From positions 620,001 through 684,000 of the forward strand of contig JAXMOG010000001.1 in assembly GCA_034670065.1 (NCBI GenBank): 64,000 bases of DNA, written 5' to 3'. Both the position numbers and the translations under genes were made by a program. This DNA comes from Mesobacterium_A sp034670065. Its GTDB lineage: Bacteria; Pseudomonadota; Alphaproteobacteria; Rhodobacterales; Rhodobacteraceae. This document shows, one piece after another, positions 18,807 through 27,503 of this stretch (position 1 is the stretch's first letter; each line of letters starts with the position of its first letter). The notes under the pieces are model-generated. The model did no database searches and was not told the origin of the DNA. It was given only the letters and a program-made list of their open reading frames with translations.

Positions 18807-19019
18807 ATGACACTTCAAGACACCACACCCCACAGCTCAAACATCGAAACCGCAAAAGCCAAATCGCCTGAAAGCATGATCTACCTTGCCTTGGCACTTG
18901 TTGTGGCCGCCGTGGTTGCCGCTGTTTCCGCCTGGGGATGGCCCGCGTTGGCAATGATCTGTTTGGCGACAGTACCGGTGATTTTTGTGGTTCTTCTGCT
19001 TTTGACCGTCGGCAAGTAA
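18807..19019 (+). CDS. Small membrane protein of unknown function
   Basis: A 70-residue protein. A polar N-terminus of about 25 residues is followed by two hydrophobic helices (MIYLALALVVAAVVAAV and a second ending LLLLTVGK). AGAGGCGG lies just before ATG 18807, so this start is preferred to the upstream ATG at 18735. I recognise no family. It lies 56 bases ahead of the UbiH-like gene on the same strand and may be cotranscribed with it. Confidence 0.6.
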   Translation: MTLQDTTPHSSNIETAKAKSPESMIYLALALVVAAVVAAVSAWGWPALAMICLATVPVIFVVLLLLTVGK

Positions 19020-19075
19020 GCCGCATGGCAAATACGCGTTCCGCGCCCTAAGTTACGGGAAAACGGAGGCGAAGC

Positions 19076-20272
19076 ATGGATTGCGATATACTGATATCAG
19101 GTGGTGGGATCGCCGGTTTGACGGCCGCCGCTGCCTTTGGTGCCCAGGGCTTTTCTGTCGTGGTCGTGGACCCGACGCCACCTGTGACAGATCGCGAAGC
19201 CGAAGGGTCTGATCTGCGCACAACCGCGTTTTTGCAGCCTGCCCAGGCGTTTTTGGAACGTGCTGGATTGTGGGCGCGCTTGGCCCCCTTTGCCACACCA
19301 TTGCAGACAATGCGTATTGTCGATGCCGGCGGGCCAGAGCCGGAACCAAGGGTTGTCAAAGATTTCGACGCGGCTGATATCTCAGAACTGCCGTTTGGCT
19401 GGAATCTGCCCAATTGGCTTTTACGCCGTGAAATTGCAGCGCATCTGGACGCGATGCCCACGGTTGATTTTCGTCCCGGAACGGCGACCACAACCCTGTT
19501 CACCCGCATGACCGAAGCCCGCGTTGGGTTGACTGATGGCAGCCGTCTGCGCACCCGGTTGGTGATCGCCGCCGATGGTCGAAATTCCCCCATGCGCACG
19601 GCTGCGGGTCTTGGGGTATCGACCACACGGTTCGGGCAAAAGGCTCTGGCTTTCGCGGTGACGCATCCCATTCCGCACGACAATGTCTCTACAGAAATTC
19701 ACCGCACCGGCGGCCCCTTCACCTTGGTTCCCCTGCCAGATTATCAAGGGCGCCCATCCTCTGCCGTGGTCTGGATGGAGGAAGGCCCGAAAGCCGAAAA
19801 CCTGATGCAACTGGACCCCGCCGCGTTCGAAGCAGCGATGAGCACACGGTCCTGCCACCTGCTGGGCCCCCTGACACTGGCCAGTCGCCGCACAATCTGG
19901 CCCATCATTGCCCAACATGCGGAACAGATCACCGCCCAGCGTTTGGCCTTGGTGGCCGAAGCCGCCCATGTCGTGCCACCCATCGGTGCACAGGGCCTGA
20001 ACATGAGCTTGGCCGACATGCATGTCTTGCTGGATTTGGCCGAAACACACCGTGCAGATCTGGGCAGCGCCAAAATGCTGGATGCCTATCAACGGCGGCG
20101 TATGCCCGATATCCGGGCCCGTGTGGCCGGGATCACCCTGCTGAACCGCACGTCAATGCTATCGGCCCCGGCATTGCGCGATCTGCGCGCCAAGGGTCTG
20201 GACGCGCTCTACTCGGCGCGCCCTATCCGACGCAGCTTGATGCAGCTTGGCTTGGGTGCGTCGGGGCGTTAA
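19076..20272 (+). CDS. UbiH/UbiF/COQ6-family FAD-dependent hydroxylase
   Basis: A 398-residue flavoprotein monooxygenase. The N-terminal FAD-binding motif is ILISGGGIAGLTAAAAFGAQG. The middle DG motif is VIAADGRNSPMR, and the second FAD motif is VAEAAHVVPPIGAQGLNM, as in ubiquinone-ring hydroxylases. It most likely hydroxylates a polyprenyl-benzoate intermediate of ubiquinone synthesis at the membrane. Which ring position (UbiH, UbiF, UbiL or UbiM role) cannot be told from sequence. Its stop overlaps that of the convergent aminotransferase gene by two bases. Confidence 0.88.
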   Translation: MDCDILISGGGIAGLTAAAAFGAQGFSVVVVDPTPPVTDREAEGSDLRTTAFLQPAQAFLERAGLWARLAPFATPLQTMRIVDAGGPEPEPRVVKDFDAADISELPFGWNLPNWLLRREIAAHLDAMPTVDFRPGTATTTLFTRMTEARVGLTDGSRLRTRLVIAADGRNSPMRTAAGLGVSTTRFGQKALAFAVTHPIPHDNVSTEIHRTGGPFTLVPLPDYQGRPSSAVVWMEEGPKAENLMQLDPAAFEAAMSTRSCHLLGPLTLASRRTIWPIIAQHAEQITAQRLALVAEAAHVVPPIGAQGLNMSLADMHVLLDLAETHRADLGSAKMLDAYQRRRMPDIRARVAGITLLNRTSMLSAPALRDLRAKGLDALYSARPIRRSLMQLGLGASGR

Positions 20273-21408
20273 GCCCCCTCGCCTTCCAAAACCGGTTCCA
20301 ACACCGCGCGCAACCGCGCCACGGTTCCGTTCACGTCATACAGTTTATCCAACCCAAACAGCCCGATGCGGAAGGTTGAAAACCCGGCTGGCTCATCACA
20401 TTGCAATGGCACGCCCGCGGCAATCTGCATGCCCCGCGCCGCAAAGGCCCGGCCTGATTGAACCTCTGGGTCGGCGGTATAGCTGACAACCACGCCCGGC
20501 GCGCCGCACCCCTCTGCCGCCACCGATTTGATGCCTTTTTCGGCCAACATGGTGCGCACCGCATCGCCCAATGCCCATTGTGCGGTTTTCAACCGCTGGA
20601 ACCCGAAATCACGGGTTTCCACCATCGTGTCACGGAACATTTTCAACCCATCCGTCGGCATGGTCGCATGGTAGGCATGGCCACCCTGCTCATAGGCCAC
20701 CATGATTTGGTGCCATTTCTTCAGATCATTGGCAAAACTGTCTGACGTTGTCTTTTCCATCCGCGCCAACGCGCGTGCCGACAACATGACCAACCCGGCA
20801 CACGGGGTCGAAGACCACCCTTTCTGCGGGGCAGAGATCAATACATCCACACCTGTCGCCTTCATATCCACCCAAATGCAACCGGATGCGATACAGTCCA
20901 GCACCATCAGCGCCCCAACCTCATGCGCGGCATCGGCCATCGCAGTGATGTAGGACTCTGGCAAGATCACACCCGCACTGGTTTCCACATGGGGCGCAAA
21001 AACAATGCCCGGCTTGGTTTCAAGGATCTTGGCAACCACCTCCTCGATCGGCGCAGGCGCAAACGGCGCATCCGCTGCATTGCCAATCTGGCGCGCCTTC
21101 ATCACTGTCGTTTGACCTGTGAAGCCCCCCGCATCGATGATCTGAGACCACCGGAACGAAAACCATCCGTTGCGCACCACCAGAACATCGCTTTCACGGG
21201 CAAATTGGCGCGCGACCGCTTCCATCCCATAAGTACCGCCACCGGGCACCAGCGCCACACCATCTGCGCCATAGACCTCTCGCAACATAGAAGAAATATC
21301 GCGCATCACCTTTTGAAACTCTGCCGACATATGGTTCAACGACCGGTCGGTAAACACCACCGAAAACTCTTCCAGACCATTCGGGTCCACATTGTCTAAC
21401 AAAGCCAT
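20269..21408 (-). CDS. Class V aminotransferase (alanine-glyoxylate / serine-pyruvate type)
   Basis: A 379-residue PLP enzyme. VPGGGTYGMEAVARQF is the cofactor-phosphate region, VLDCIASGCIWVDM holds the Asp that contacts the pyridine nitrogen, and SAPQKGWSS contains the Schiff-base lysine. The group transfers amino groups between serine or alanine and glyoxylate or pyruvate. AAGGAG sits before ATG 21408. Two Lrp-type regulators lie upstream on the same strand after a 158-base gap, which fits amino-acid-responsive control, although cotranscription is not shown. Confidence 0.9.
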   Translation of the reverse strand: MALLDNVDPNGLEEFSVVFTDRSLNHMSAEFQKVMRDISSMLREVYGADGVALVPGGGTYGMEAVARQFARESDVLVVRNGWFSFRWSQIIDAGGFTGQTTVMKARQIGNAADAPFAPAPIEEVVAKILETKPGIVFAPHVETSAGVILPESYITAMADAAHEVGALMVLDCIASGCIWVDMKATGVDVLISAPQKGWSSTPCAGLVMLSARALARMEKTTSDSFANDLKKWHQIMVAYEQGGHAYHATMPTDGLKMFRDTMVETRDFGFQRLKTAQWALGDAVRTMLAEKGIKSVAAEGCGAPGVVVSYTADPEVQSGRAFAARGMQIAAGVPLQCDEPAGFSTFRIGLFGLDKLYDVNGTVARLRAVLEPVLEGEGA

Positions 21409-21566
21409 CAGTTGTCTCCTTCGCTATTCGCTCAGTTCAATTGCCCCGATGCAGGCTCAAGGGTCTTTTGTATGTCGTTCGGATCCCTGCTAACGCGCCG
21501 AGCCAGCCTTGGCAAAGTCTACTTCTGCATACCGCGCCACGTAACACCCCTTATTGCAGGGTTGTG

Positions 21567-22025
21567 TTAGCCAATCGGACCCGGCCGCCGTTCTTCGGAA
21601 AGCATAACATTGGCCTCCACATTGCCAACGCCGGGCAAGGTCATGACCCGCCTTCGCAACACCCGCTCAAAATCAGAAATGTCGCGGGCCACCACCCGCA
21701 GACGATAATCATACAGCCCCAACACATGTTCCACGGTTTGCACTTCCGGAATGGCACTGACGGCGCGTTCGAAGTCATCCAGACTAACCCGCCCTTTGGT
21801 GCCCAGCTTGATACCCAGAAACACGGTTACACCAAATCCCAAGGCATCACGGTCCAAATCCAACCGCGCCCCGGCAATCACGCCCGCGTCGCGCAACCGC
21901 TTGATCCGCCGCCATGCCGCGGGCTGGGACAGGTCAAAGCGTCGCCCCAAGGCCCCCGCGCTCAGCCCCGCGTCTTCGGACAAGGCCCGCAAAAATCCAC
22001 GATCAATCTCATCCAAGGCAATCAT
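21567..22025 (-). CDS. Lrp/AsnC family regulator (second of a pair)
   Basis: A 152-residue regulator with the usual order: N-terminal helix-turn-helix (LSAGALGRRFDLSQPAAWRRIKRLRDAGVI), then the RAM ligand domain (FLGIKLGTKGRVSLDDFERAV, VLGLYDYRLRVVARD). It probably forms octamers that sense an amino acid. The start overlaps the stop of the upstream Lrp gene by four bases, so the two are translated together and might form mixed oligomers. Target genes are not known; ilvC is the nearest candidate. Confidence 0.93.
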   Translation of the reverse strand: MIALDEIDRGFLRALSEDAGLSAGALGRRFDLSQPAAWRRIKRLRDAGVIAGARLDLDRDALGFGVTVFLGIKLGTKGRVSLDDFERAVSAIPEVQTVEHVLGLYDYRLRVVARDISDFERVLRRRVMTLPGVGNVEANVMLSEERRPGPIG

Positions 22026-22477
22026 AGCGGCAAAACCTCATCCGATTTCACACGGGCCACATGCATCAGCGCCTCGACATCCGCCATATGCGGCAGGGTC
22101 AACAACCGGTCCCGGTACAATTGCTGATAATGCGCCATGTCCCGCGCAATAACCTGCAAACGCACGTCCACTTGCCCCAGGAAGGTCTGAATTTCCAAAA
22201 CCTCCGGCACCTCCCGCGCGGCGGCGATAAACTCGTCAAATGCCCGCGGCTGGGTTTTGTCCAAAGTGATCCGCAGGCTGACCTCCACCGCAAACCCCAG
22301 GGCGGGCCAATGGATCACCCCACGCACCCCACGCAATATGCCCGTTGCCCGCATGCGCTCCAGCCGCCGCGCCAATGTGGTCGCTGTCACACCCGCGCGC
22401 GCCGCCAAATCGGAATCGCTGACTTCCGGGGCGTGTTGATATTGGCGCAGAATACGCCGGTCCGTGTCATCAAGCAT
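22022..22477 (-). CDS. Lrp/AsnC family regulator (first of a pair)
   Basis: A 151-residue regulator. The N-terminus MLDDTDRRILRQYQHAPEVSDSDLA... forms the helix-turn-helix (LAARAGVTATTLARRLERM). The RAM domain shows FLGQVDVRLQVIARD. ATG 22477 is where the family begins; the frame extends 37 codons further without similarity. It is divergent from ilvC across 150 AT-rich bases, the classical arrangement for an Lrp-type protein controlling itself and a branched-chain amino-acid gene. That regulatory link is inference. Confidence 0.93.
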   Translation of the reverse strand: MLDDTDRRILRQYQHAPEVSDSDLAARAGVTATTLARRLERMRATGILRGVRGVIHWPALGFAVEVSLRITLDKTQPRAFDEFIAAAREVPEVLEIQTFLGQVDVRLQVIARDMAHYQQLYRDRLLTLPHMADVEALMHVARVKSDEVLPL

Positions 22478-22627
22478 GAAAATATCGCATATGCCAAATT
22501 TTAAGAATGATATTTCTTCTTTTTGGCAAATACGCAGGCAGAACGCAAACACCATCACCACAAAAACGATAGTCTGCGCCACAATCACAAGCGATTATTC
22601 GCAACACTAAGAAGGAAGGAACGCCCC

Positions 22628-23650
22628 ATGCGCGTTTATTATGACCGCGATTGCGACATCAACCTGATCAAAGACAAGAAGGTTGCCATCTTGGGCTACG
22701 GCTCGCAGGGCCATGCTCACGCTCTGAACCTGCGCGATTCCGGCGCCAAGAACCTTGTTGTCGCGCTGCGCGATGGCTCCCCCTCGGCCAAGAAAGCCGA
22801 AGGCGAAGGCCTGACAGTGATGGGTATTGCAGAAGCGGCCGCATGGTGTGATGTCATCATGTTCACCATGCCCGATGAACTGCAGGCAGATACTTACAAG
22901 AAATATGTGCATGACAACCTGAAAGAAGGCTCTGCTATTGCTTTCGCCCACGGTCTGAACGTGCACTTCGGCCTGATCGAACCAAAGCCCGGCGTTGACG
23001 TCATCATGATGGCGCCCAAGGGCCCTGGCCACACTGTGCGCGGCGAATACACCAAAGGCGGCGGCGTTCCTTGTCTGGTAGCAGTTGACAACGATGCAAC
23101 CGGCAACGCGCTGGAAATCGGTCTGTCCTATTGCTCGGCTATTGGTGGCGGCCGTTCGGGCATCATCGAAACCAACTTCCGCGAAGAGTGTGAAACCGAC
23201 CTGTTCGGCGAACAAGCTGTTCTGTGTGGCGGTCTGGTCGAATTGATCCGCATGGGCTTTGAAACCCTGGTCGAAGCGGGCTACGAGCCTGAAATGGCCT
23301 ATTTCGAATGCCTGCACGAAGTGAAGCTGATCGTGGACCTGATCTACGAAGGCGGCATTGCCAACATGAACTACTCGATCTCCAACACTGCCGAGTATGG
23401 CGAGTATGTCTCTGGCCCACGCATCCTGCCATATGACGAAACCAAAGCCCGCATGAAAGCCGTTCTGACCGATATTCAGACCGGTAAGTTCGTGCGTGAT
23501 TTCATGCTGGAAAACGCTGTTGGCCAGCCGTCGTTCAAAGCGACCCGTCGCATCAACGACGAGCACCAGATCGAAGCCACTGGTGAAACTCTGCGCGGCA
23601 TGATGCCATGGATTTCCGCAGGCAAAATGGTGGACAAGGCCAAAAACTAA
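22628..23650 (+). CDS. ilvC: Ketol-acid reductoisomerase (NADP+)
   Basis: A 340-residue class I enzyme of valine and isoleucine synthesis. It rearranges acetolactate or acetohydroxybutyrate and reduces the product. The Rossmann region is VAILGYGSQGHAHALNLRDSG. The C-terminal knotted domain has the metal-binding acidic residues (DLFGEQAVLCGG, FECLHEVKLIVDLIYEGG). ATG 22628 has GAAGGAAGG upstream. A strong terminator follows at 23700-23720. The other ilv genes are not adjacent. Confidence 0.97.
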   Translation: MRVYYDRDCDINLIKDKKVAILGYGSQGHAHALNLRDSGAKNLVVALRDGSPSAKKAEGEGLTVMGIAEAAAWCDVIMFTMPDELQADTYKKYVHDNLKEGSAIAFAHGLNVHFGLIEPKPGVDVIMMAPKGPGHTVRGEYTKGGGVPCLVAVDNDATGNALEIGLSYCSAIGGGRSGIIETNFREECETDLFGEQAVLCGGLVELIRMGFETLVEAGYEPEMAYFECLHEVKLIVDLIYEGGIANMNYSISNTAEYGEYVSGPRILPYDETKARMKAVLTDIQTGKFVRDFMLENAVGQPSFKATRRINDEHQIEATGETLRGMMPWISAGKMVDKAKN

Positions 23651-23699
23651 GGCCCCACACATTACGATCTTTGGGTATCGCCCAATAGATCAGCGATTG

Positions 23700-23729
23700 A
23701 CCCCGGCCTTGTGCCGGGGTCTTTGTTCT
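23700..23729 (+). terminator. Rho-independent terminator after ilvC
   Basis: An 8-bp perfect stem ACCCCGGC/GCCGGGGT (23700-23707 with 23713-23720), a 5-base loop and then CTTTGTTCTT. Confidence 0.85.
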
Positions 23730-24658
23730 TTGACGCACAGGAGCTGGCCATAGAACCGCAAATTTCCCCACGAAACTGGCTGCAGGTTGTCTCATTGGGG
23801 CTGGTCTGGGGGTGTACATTTCTGATGATGGAAATGGCGCTGCGCGGGATGAGCCCGTTTTGGCTGGCCGCGGGTCGGGTGACGGTTGCCGCCATATTGG
23901 CTGGCACGATCTGGGTGTTTCGGGGTCGGCGCTTGTTCACAACACAGGCGCGCAACTGGCCGGCCTTGATCGCGTCAACAACATTGACCACGGCGGTGCC
24001 CTTCATGCTTCTGGCCTGGGGTATGCAATTTGTCACCTCCGGCTTTGCGGGCGTCACGATGGCTGCGGTTGTGTTGATCGTTCTGCCCCTTGCGCATTTT
24101 CTGGTGCCCGGCGAACGGATGACCCTGCGCCGGACTTTGGGCTTTGTTGTGGGGTTTGCCGGGATTGTTGTTCTGATTGGTCCCGCCGCGTTTTCATCAA
24201 CCGGGGCAGAGAATGAACTGCTGGGGCGGTTGGCCTGTCTTGGGGTGGCCACCTGCTACGCGATCAGCGCCATCATTGTCCGCCGCATGCCCCCGATTGA
24301 CCCGGTGGGTTTGACCGCAAGCATGTTCCTTTTGGGCAGCCTTGTGGTGATCCCGACGGCGCTGATTGTCGAAGGCGTGCCGCCCAAGACCGATCTGGCG
24401 ACCCTGTTTTGGATATTCCTGTTGGGCATGTTCCCAACCGCAACCGCCAACCTGTTGCGCATTCAGGTGATCCGCAGCGCCGGGCCAGTCTTTCTGGGGT
24501 TGGTCAACTATATCGTACCCGTCGTCTCGGTCTTGCTCGGGGCCATTGTCTTGGGTGAAGCCTTGCCGCCAACGCTGTTGGGCGCAATGGTTTTGATCTT
24601 ATCCGGCATGGGGTTAAGCCAATACGGGGCGTTGAAACGGCTATTTTTGCGGGGCTGA
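23711..24658 (+). CDS. EamA/DMT-family membrane transporter
   Basis: About 300 residues with ten hydrophobic helices arranged as two EamA repeats (LVWGCTFLMMEMALRG in the first, LACLGVATCYAISAIIVRR opening the second). The family exports or imports small metabolites across the inner membrane; the substrate is unknown. The 5' end is uncertain. The only standard starts in frame are GTG 23711 and TTG 23723, and both lie in the ilvC terminator. The best-placed ribosome site (AGGAG 23739-23743) instead points to ATA at 23750. The 3' end is nine bases from the convergent folP stop. Confidence 0.85.
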   Translation: MPGSLFFDAQELAIEPQISPRNWLQVVSLGLVWGCTFLMMEMALRGMSPFWLAAGRVTVAAILAGTIWVFRGRRLFTTQARNWPALIASTTLTTAVPFMLLAWGMQFVTSGFAGVTMAAVVLIVLPLAHFLVPGERMTLRRTLGFVVGFAGIVVLIGPAAFSSTGAENELLGRLACLGVATCYAISAIIVRRMPPIDPVGLTASMFLLGSLVVIPTALIVEGVPPKTDLATLFWIFLLGMFPTATANLLRIQVIRSAGPVFLGLVNYIVPVVSVLLGAIVLGEALPPTLLGAMVLILSGMGLSQYGALKRLFLRG

Positions 24659-24667
24659 TCCGTTTGG

Positions 24668-25672
24668 TTATCGGGCGTGGACTGCCTGCCACATTGCCAA
24701 AGCCTGTTGGGTTTCAGCCACGTCATGCACTCGTACCATCTGCACGCCCTGCGCCATCCCGGCCAAAGCAACCGCCACAGACCCCATAACCCGTTGATCC
24801 GCCTGGGCCACGCCGGTCACCGTGCCAATGAAGCGTTTGCGCGATGCACCCAGCAATATCGGGCAACCCAGGGCATGAAACAGGGACAGCCGGTTCAGCA
24901 ATGCCAAGTTATGTGCCAGCGTCTTGCCAAACCCGATACCGGGGTCCACCATGATCTGATCGCGCGGCACCCCTTGTGCTTCCAACAAATCCGCTTGTTG
25001 CGCCAGAAAATCGTACACATCCAGCAGCACATCATCGTAATGCGGATCATCCTGCATCGTTTCAGGATCACCCTGCGCATGCATGATACAAACCGGCGCG
25101 CGCCGTGACGCGCTCAACGGTCCAATCGCAGGGTCAAAGACCAAGCCTGAGACATCGTTGATCAAATTCGCACCCGCGTTCAGCGCTGTCTCGGCGACAG
25201 GTGCCTTGCGCGTATCGATTGAGATGGCAACCGTACTGTGTTTGCGGATCGCTTGGATCACCGGAACCGTGCGCTCAATTTCTCGATCCACCGGCACAAA
25301 GGCGGCCCCTGGCCGGGTGGATTCCCCGCCGATATCAATGATCGATGCACCGTCTTGTTCCATGCGCAATGCATGCGCCACGGCATCCCCCACACCACCA
25401 TGCTGCCCACCATCGGAAAAGCTGTCAGGCGTAACGTTCAAAATGCCCATTATCTGCGGGCGCGCCATGGATAACCCGGCCACGTCAGCGCGTGACGCAC
25501 ACAGCCTGGCTTGGATTTCGCTGGGCACCGCAGACGCGGGCAAAATGGCGGGCGGGTTATGGCGTGTTAGATGTTCGACCTCGGCAAACCATCCAGCGCC
25601 ACCGGCCAACGACAAGGCAGTGGCGGGCCGGGTCAGGTCAAAACGAACAAGCGGTCGAAAATAATCTGTCAT
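24668..25672 (-). CDS. folP: Dihydropteroate synthase
   Basis: Joins p-aminobenzoate to dihydropterin pyrophosphate in folate synthesis; this step is the sulfonamide target. The protein is 334 residues, longer than the usual 280, because of an N-terminal region of about 75 residues before the TIM barrel. The barrel shows IMGILNVTPDSFSDGG, DIGGESTRPGA, NDVSGL and DPGIGFGKT, with GASRKRFIG near the end. Start ATG 25672 is the first good match. It follows the folB-like gene by 39 bases on the same strand, so the two form a folate operon. Confidence 0.95.
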   Translation of the reverse strand: MTDYFRPLVRFDLTRPATALSLAGGAGWFAEVEHLTRHNPPAILPASAVPSEIQARLCASRADVAGLSMARPQIMGILNVTPDSFSDGGQHGGVGDAVAHALRMEQDGASIIDIGGESTRPGAAFVPVDREIERTVPVIQAIRKHSTVAISIDTRKAPVAETALNAGANLINDVSGLVFDPAIGPLSASRRAPVCIMHAQGDPETMQDDPHYDDVLLDVYDFLAQQADLLEAQGVPRDQIMVDPGIGFGKTLAHNLALLNRLSLFHALGCPILLGASRKRFIGTVTGVAQADQRVMGSVAVALAGMAQGVQMVRVHDVAETQQALAMWQAVHAR

Positions 25673-25711
25673 ACGGGCGTGATGCGATATCACACGGCGC
25701 GAAGCAAGTGG

Positions 25712-26641
25712 TCAGATCGCGTCTGTGTCAAGCCCCAACGCCCGCATTGGCATCTTGCCAGTCGGGAGCCCCTGTTGGCTGCCAACCACCACCAATTCTG
25801 TGGCGACCAATTCACCGGCGCACCAATCGGCCAAGGCCATTGGATCATTCAAAGCCGTGGACGGCCCATCAACGGCATCCAGCACCATCTTGGACGGAGC
25901 CCAAACACTGATCCGGCCGTGTTTCATGGCCCAGTCCAACTCTGTCCGCGTTCCCACCACCACGCAACGGGCATCCCGCGCAGCCAAAACCCAGGCGTTT
26001 TGCTCAATCGCCAACAAATCAATCCGCCGTTGGGTCAAGGCATTGCCCGCATTTGGCGCGGGTGTATCTGGCAAACCAACACACAGAATGATTGGTGCGC
26101 TTGCTTGGGACAAACCATCAATCCACCCCGTCAGCGCGCCCGAGGCCACTGCCGAATTGTCCAAGTAGATTACCCGAGGGTGCGGGCGATCTTCGTCCAA
26201 CACGTCCGGCGCATCGGAAAGGTTCTGGCGAGAGCGCACAATCTCAACCCCCAGCGCGCCTGGGCCACGGTCCAGCTTTTCGATCCGTACAAAGGTGCGA
26301 ATGGCCTGCGGCTCTGCCAAAATGCGCAAGGCTATCCGGTCCGCCAGCGTTTCCAGAAGGTTCAGGCGTTCAGCGGCCAATTCATGGGCAATCGCTTCTG
26401 TCACACGGTCGTAAGACAAGATGCGGTCCACATCATCATCCAATGGCTGATCTGGCGATGCGACTTCGACCACAATATTGAAACAGACCCGTTGGGTCGT
26501 GCCACGTTCTTGTTGAAAAGCGCCTATCTCAACCTCGACCACATGATCACGCAGCGAAATACGGTCGTGCGGTTGATCGGTGGCCGTGGCGATTGCACGT
26601 TCAGACGGATGGGCAAAAGCCAGGCGAATTTCATTGCTCAT
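25712..26641 (-). CDS. folB: Dihydroneopterin aldolase fused to an uncharacterised C-terminal domain
   Basis: A 309-residue protein, more than twice the usual 120 for FolB. Residues about 25-140 match the aldolase fold (ISLRDHVVEVEIGAFQQERGTTQRV, LSYDRVTEAI, ETLADRIALRIL), which converts dihydroneopterin to hydroxymethyl-dihydropterin and glycolaldehyde. The remaining 150 residues (VIYLDNSAVASGALTGWIDG ... KHGRISVWAPSKMV ... ELVVVGSQQGLP) look like a degenerate amino-acid-kinase-like fold, a weak assignment. The start is ATG 26641. It is directly upstream of folP. Confidence 0.85.
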   Translation of the reverse strand: MSNEIRLAFAHPSERAIATATDQPHDRISLRDHVVEVEIGAFQQERGTTQRVCFNIVVEVASPDQPLDDDVDRILSYDRVTEAIAHELAAERLNLLETLADRIALRILAEPQAIRTFVRIEKLDRGPGALGVEIVRSRQNLSDAPDVLDEDRPHPRVIYLDNSAVASGALTGWIDGLSQASAPIILCVGLPDTPAPNAGNALTQRRIDLLAIEQNAWVLAARDARCVVVGTRTELDWAMKHGRISVWAPSKMVLDAVDGPSTALNDPMALADWCAGELVATELVVVGSQQGLPTGKMPMRALGLDTDAI

Positions 26642-26728
26642 CACGTGCCTTCCGCAATCAGGGCCATATGCTGTCAGAGCCAAACATGATCAGCCCTGGC
26701 GCGCCCTACCCTTTGCGCGGGGCAGATG

Positions 26729-27370
26729 TCAATTGCGCGCGACGCGATCCGCTTGGCGGTAGAACAGGTGATAGCCAATGGTGGCCGTTTGGGCGAAGGC
26801 CTTTGCCCAACGTGGCCGAACGGCGCTGGTGTGATAATGGGTGGCGCCGTCTGTCAGGTTGCGCGGCGCACCATCCAGCGCAGCGCGTGCCACTTTACCA
26901 ACCCGGTTCCAGGCGTCTTGCTCAGAAATCACTTCGGCACGGCCATCGCACGTGTACGAGAACTGACAAGCATGCAGGCGTCCCGTGCCTTGGTTTACGA
27001 CACTACAAACCGTGTTGGGGTAGCGATTGCTGTCAGCCCGATTAAGGATCACCTCAGCCACAGCGAATTGGCCTTTGACTGTTTCACCGCGCGCTTCGAA
27101 ATACAACGCCTCGGTCAAACACTGCCATTCCTTGCCGCCTTTTGCCGCTGGCTGTTTGGCCAACCATGCAGCATCATTGCCAACAGAGTTTTTTTCCAAT
27201 GACTGACGCGAAACTGGAACGAGTAAATTGTTCAAATGACCGGCGCGCGTGTTGGACATGCCAACCTGTTCCAACTTGAACAATCGTGCAACGGTGGTTC
27301 CGGGGGCATCGGCCTGAACAGACATGCTGCCAAGCAAAAGCAATGCCGTAGCGGCAATGAAACGCTTCAT
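26729..27370 (-). CDS. Secreted SleB/CwlJ-type cell wall hydrolase
   Basis: A 213-residue protein. Residues 1-20 form a signal peptide (MKRFIAATALLLLGSMSVQA, cleaved before DA). The C-terminal half matches the Hydrolase_2 domain: CLTEALYFEARGE with the catalytic Glu, FAVAEVILNRADSNRYP, VCSVV and CQFSYTCDG. It should cleave peptidoglycan as a lytic transglycosylase or amidase in the periplasm. ATG 27370 is chosen because the signal peptide begins there; the longer frame is non-coding. Confidence 0.88.
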   Translation of the reverse strand: MKRFIAATALLLLGSMSVQADAPGTTVARLFKLEQVGMSNTRAGHLNNLLVPVSRQSLEKNSVGNDAAWLAKQPAAKGGKEWQCLTEALYFEARGETVKGQFAVAEVILNRADSNRYPNTVCSVVNQGTGRLHACQFSYTCDGRAEVISEQDAWNRVGKVARAALDGAPRNLTDGATHYHTSAVRPRWAKAFAQTATIGYHLFYRQADRVARN

Positions 27371-27503
27371 TGAAAGATATACCTTAGAAAGATCAAAAAA
27401 GCGGAACAGCCCCGCTGCGCGCTTAATTAGCGCCTCGAACTGTTTCCGTCTAGTTAACACGATAATTTGCCGCAGTTCCGTATCCGGGCACACTATGCAT
27501 GGT

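Noticed and set aside
25571..26689. 372-codon open frame on the plus strand
   Set aside because: It overlaps folB and the folP start in antisense; both are confidently assigned by motifs.
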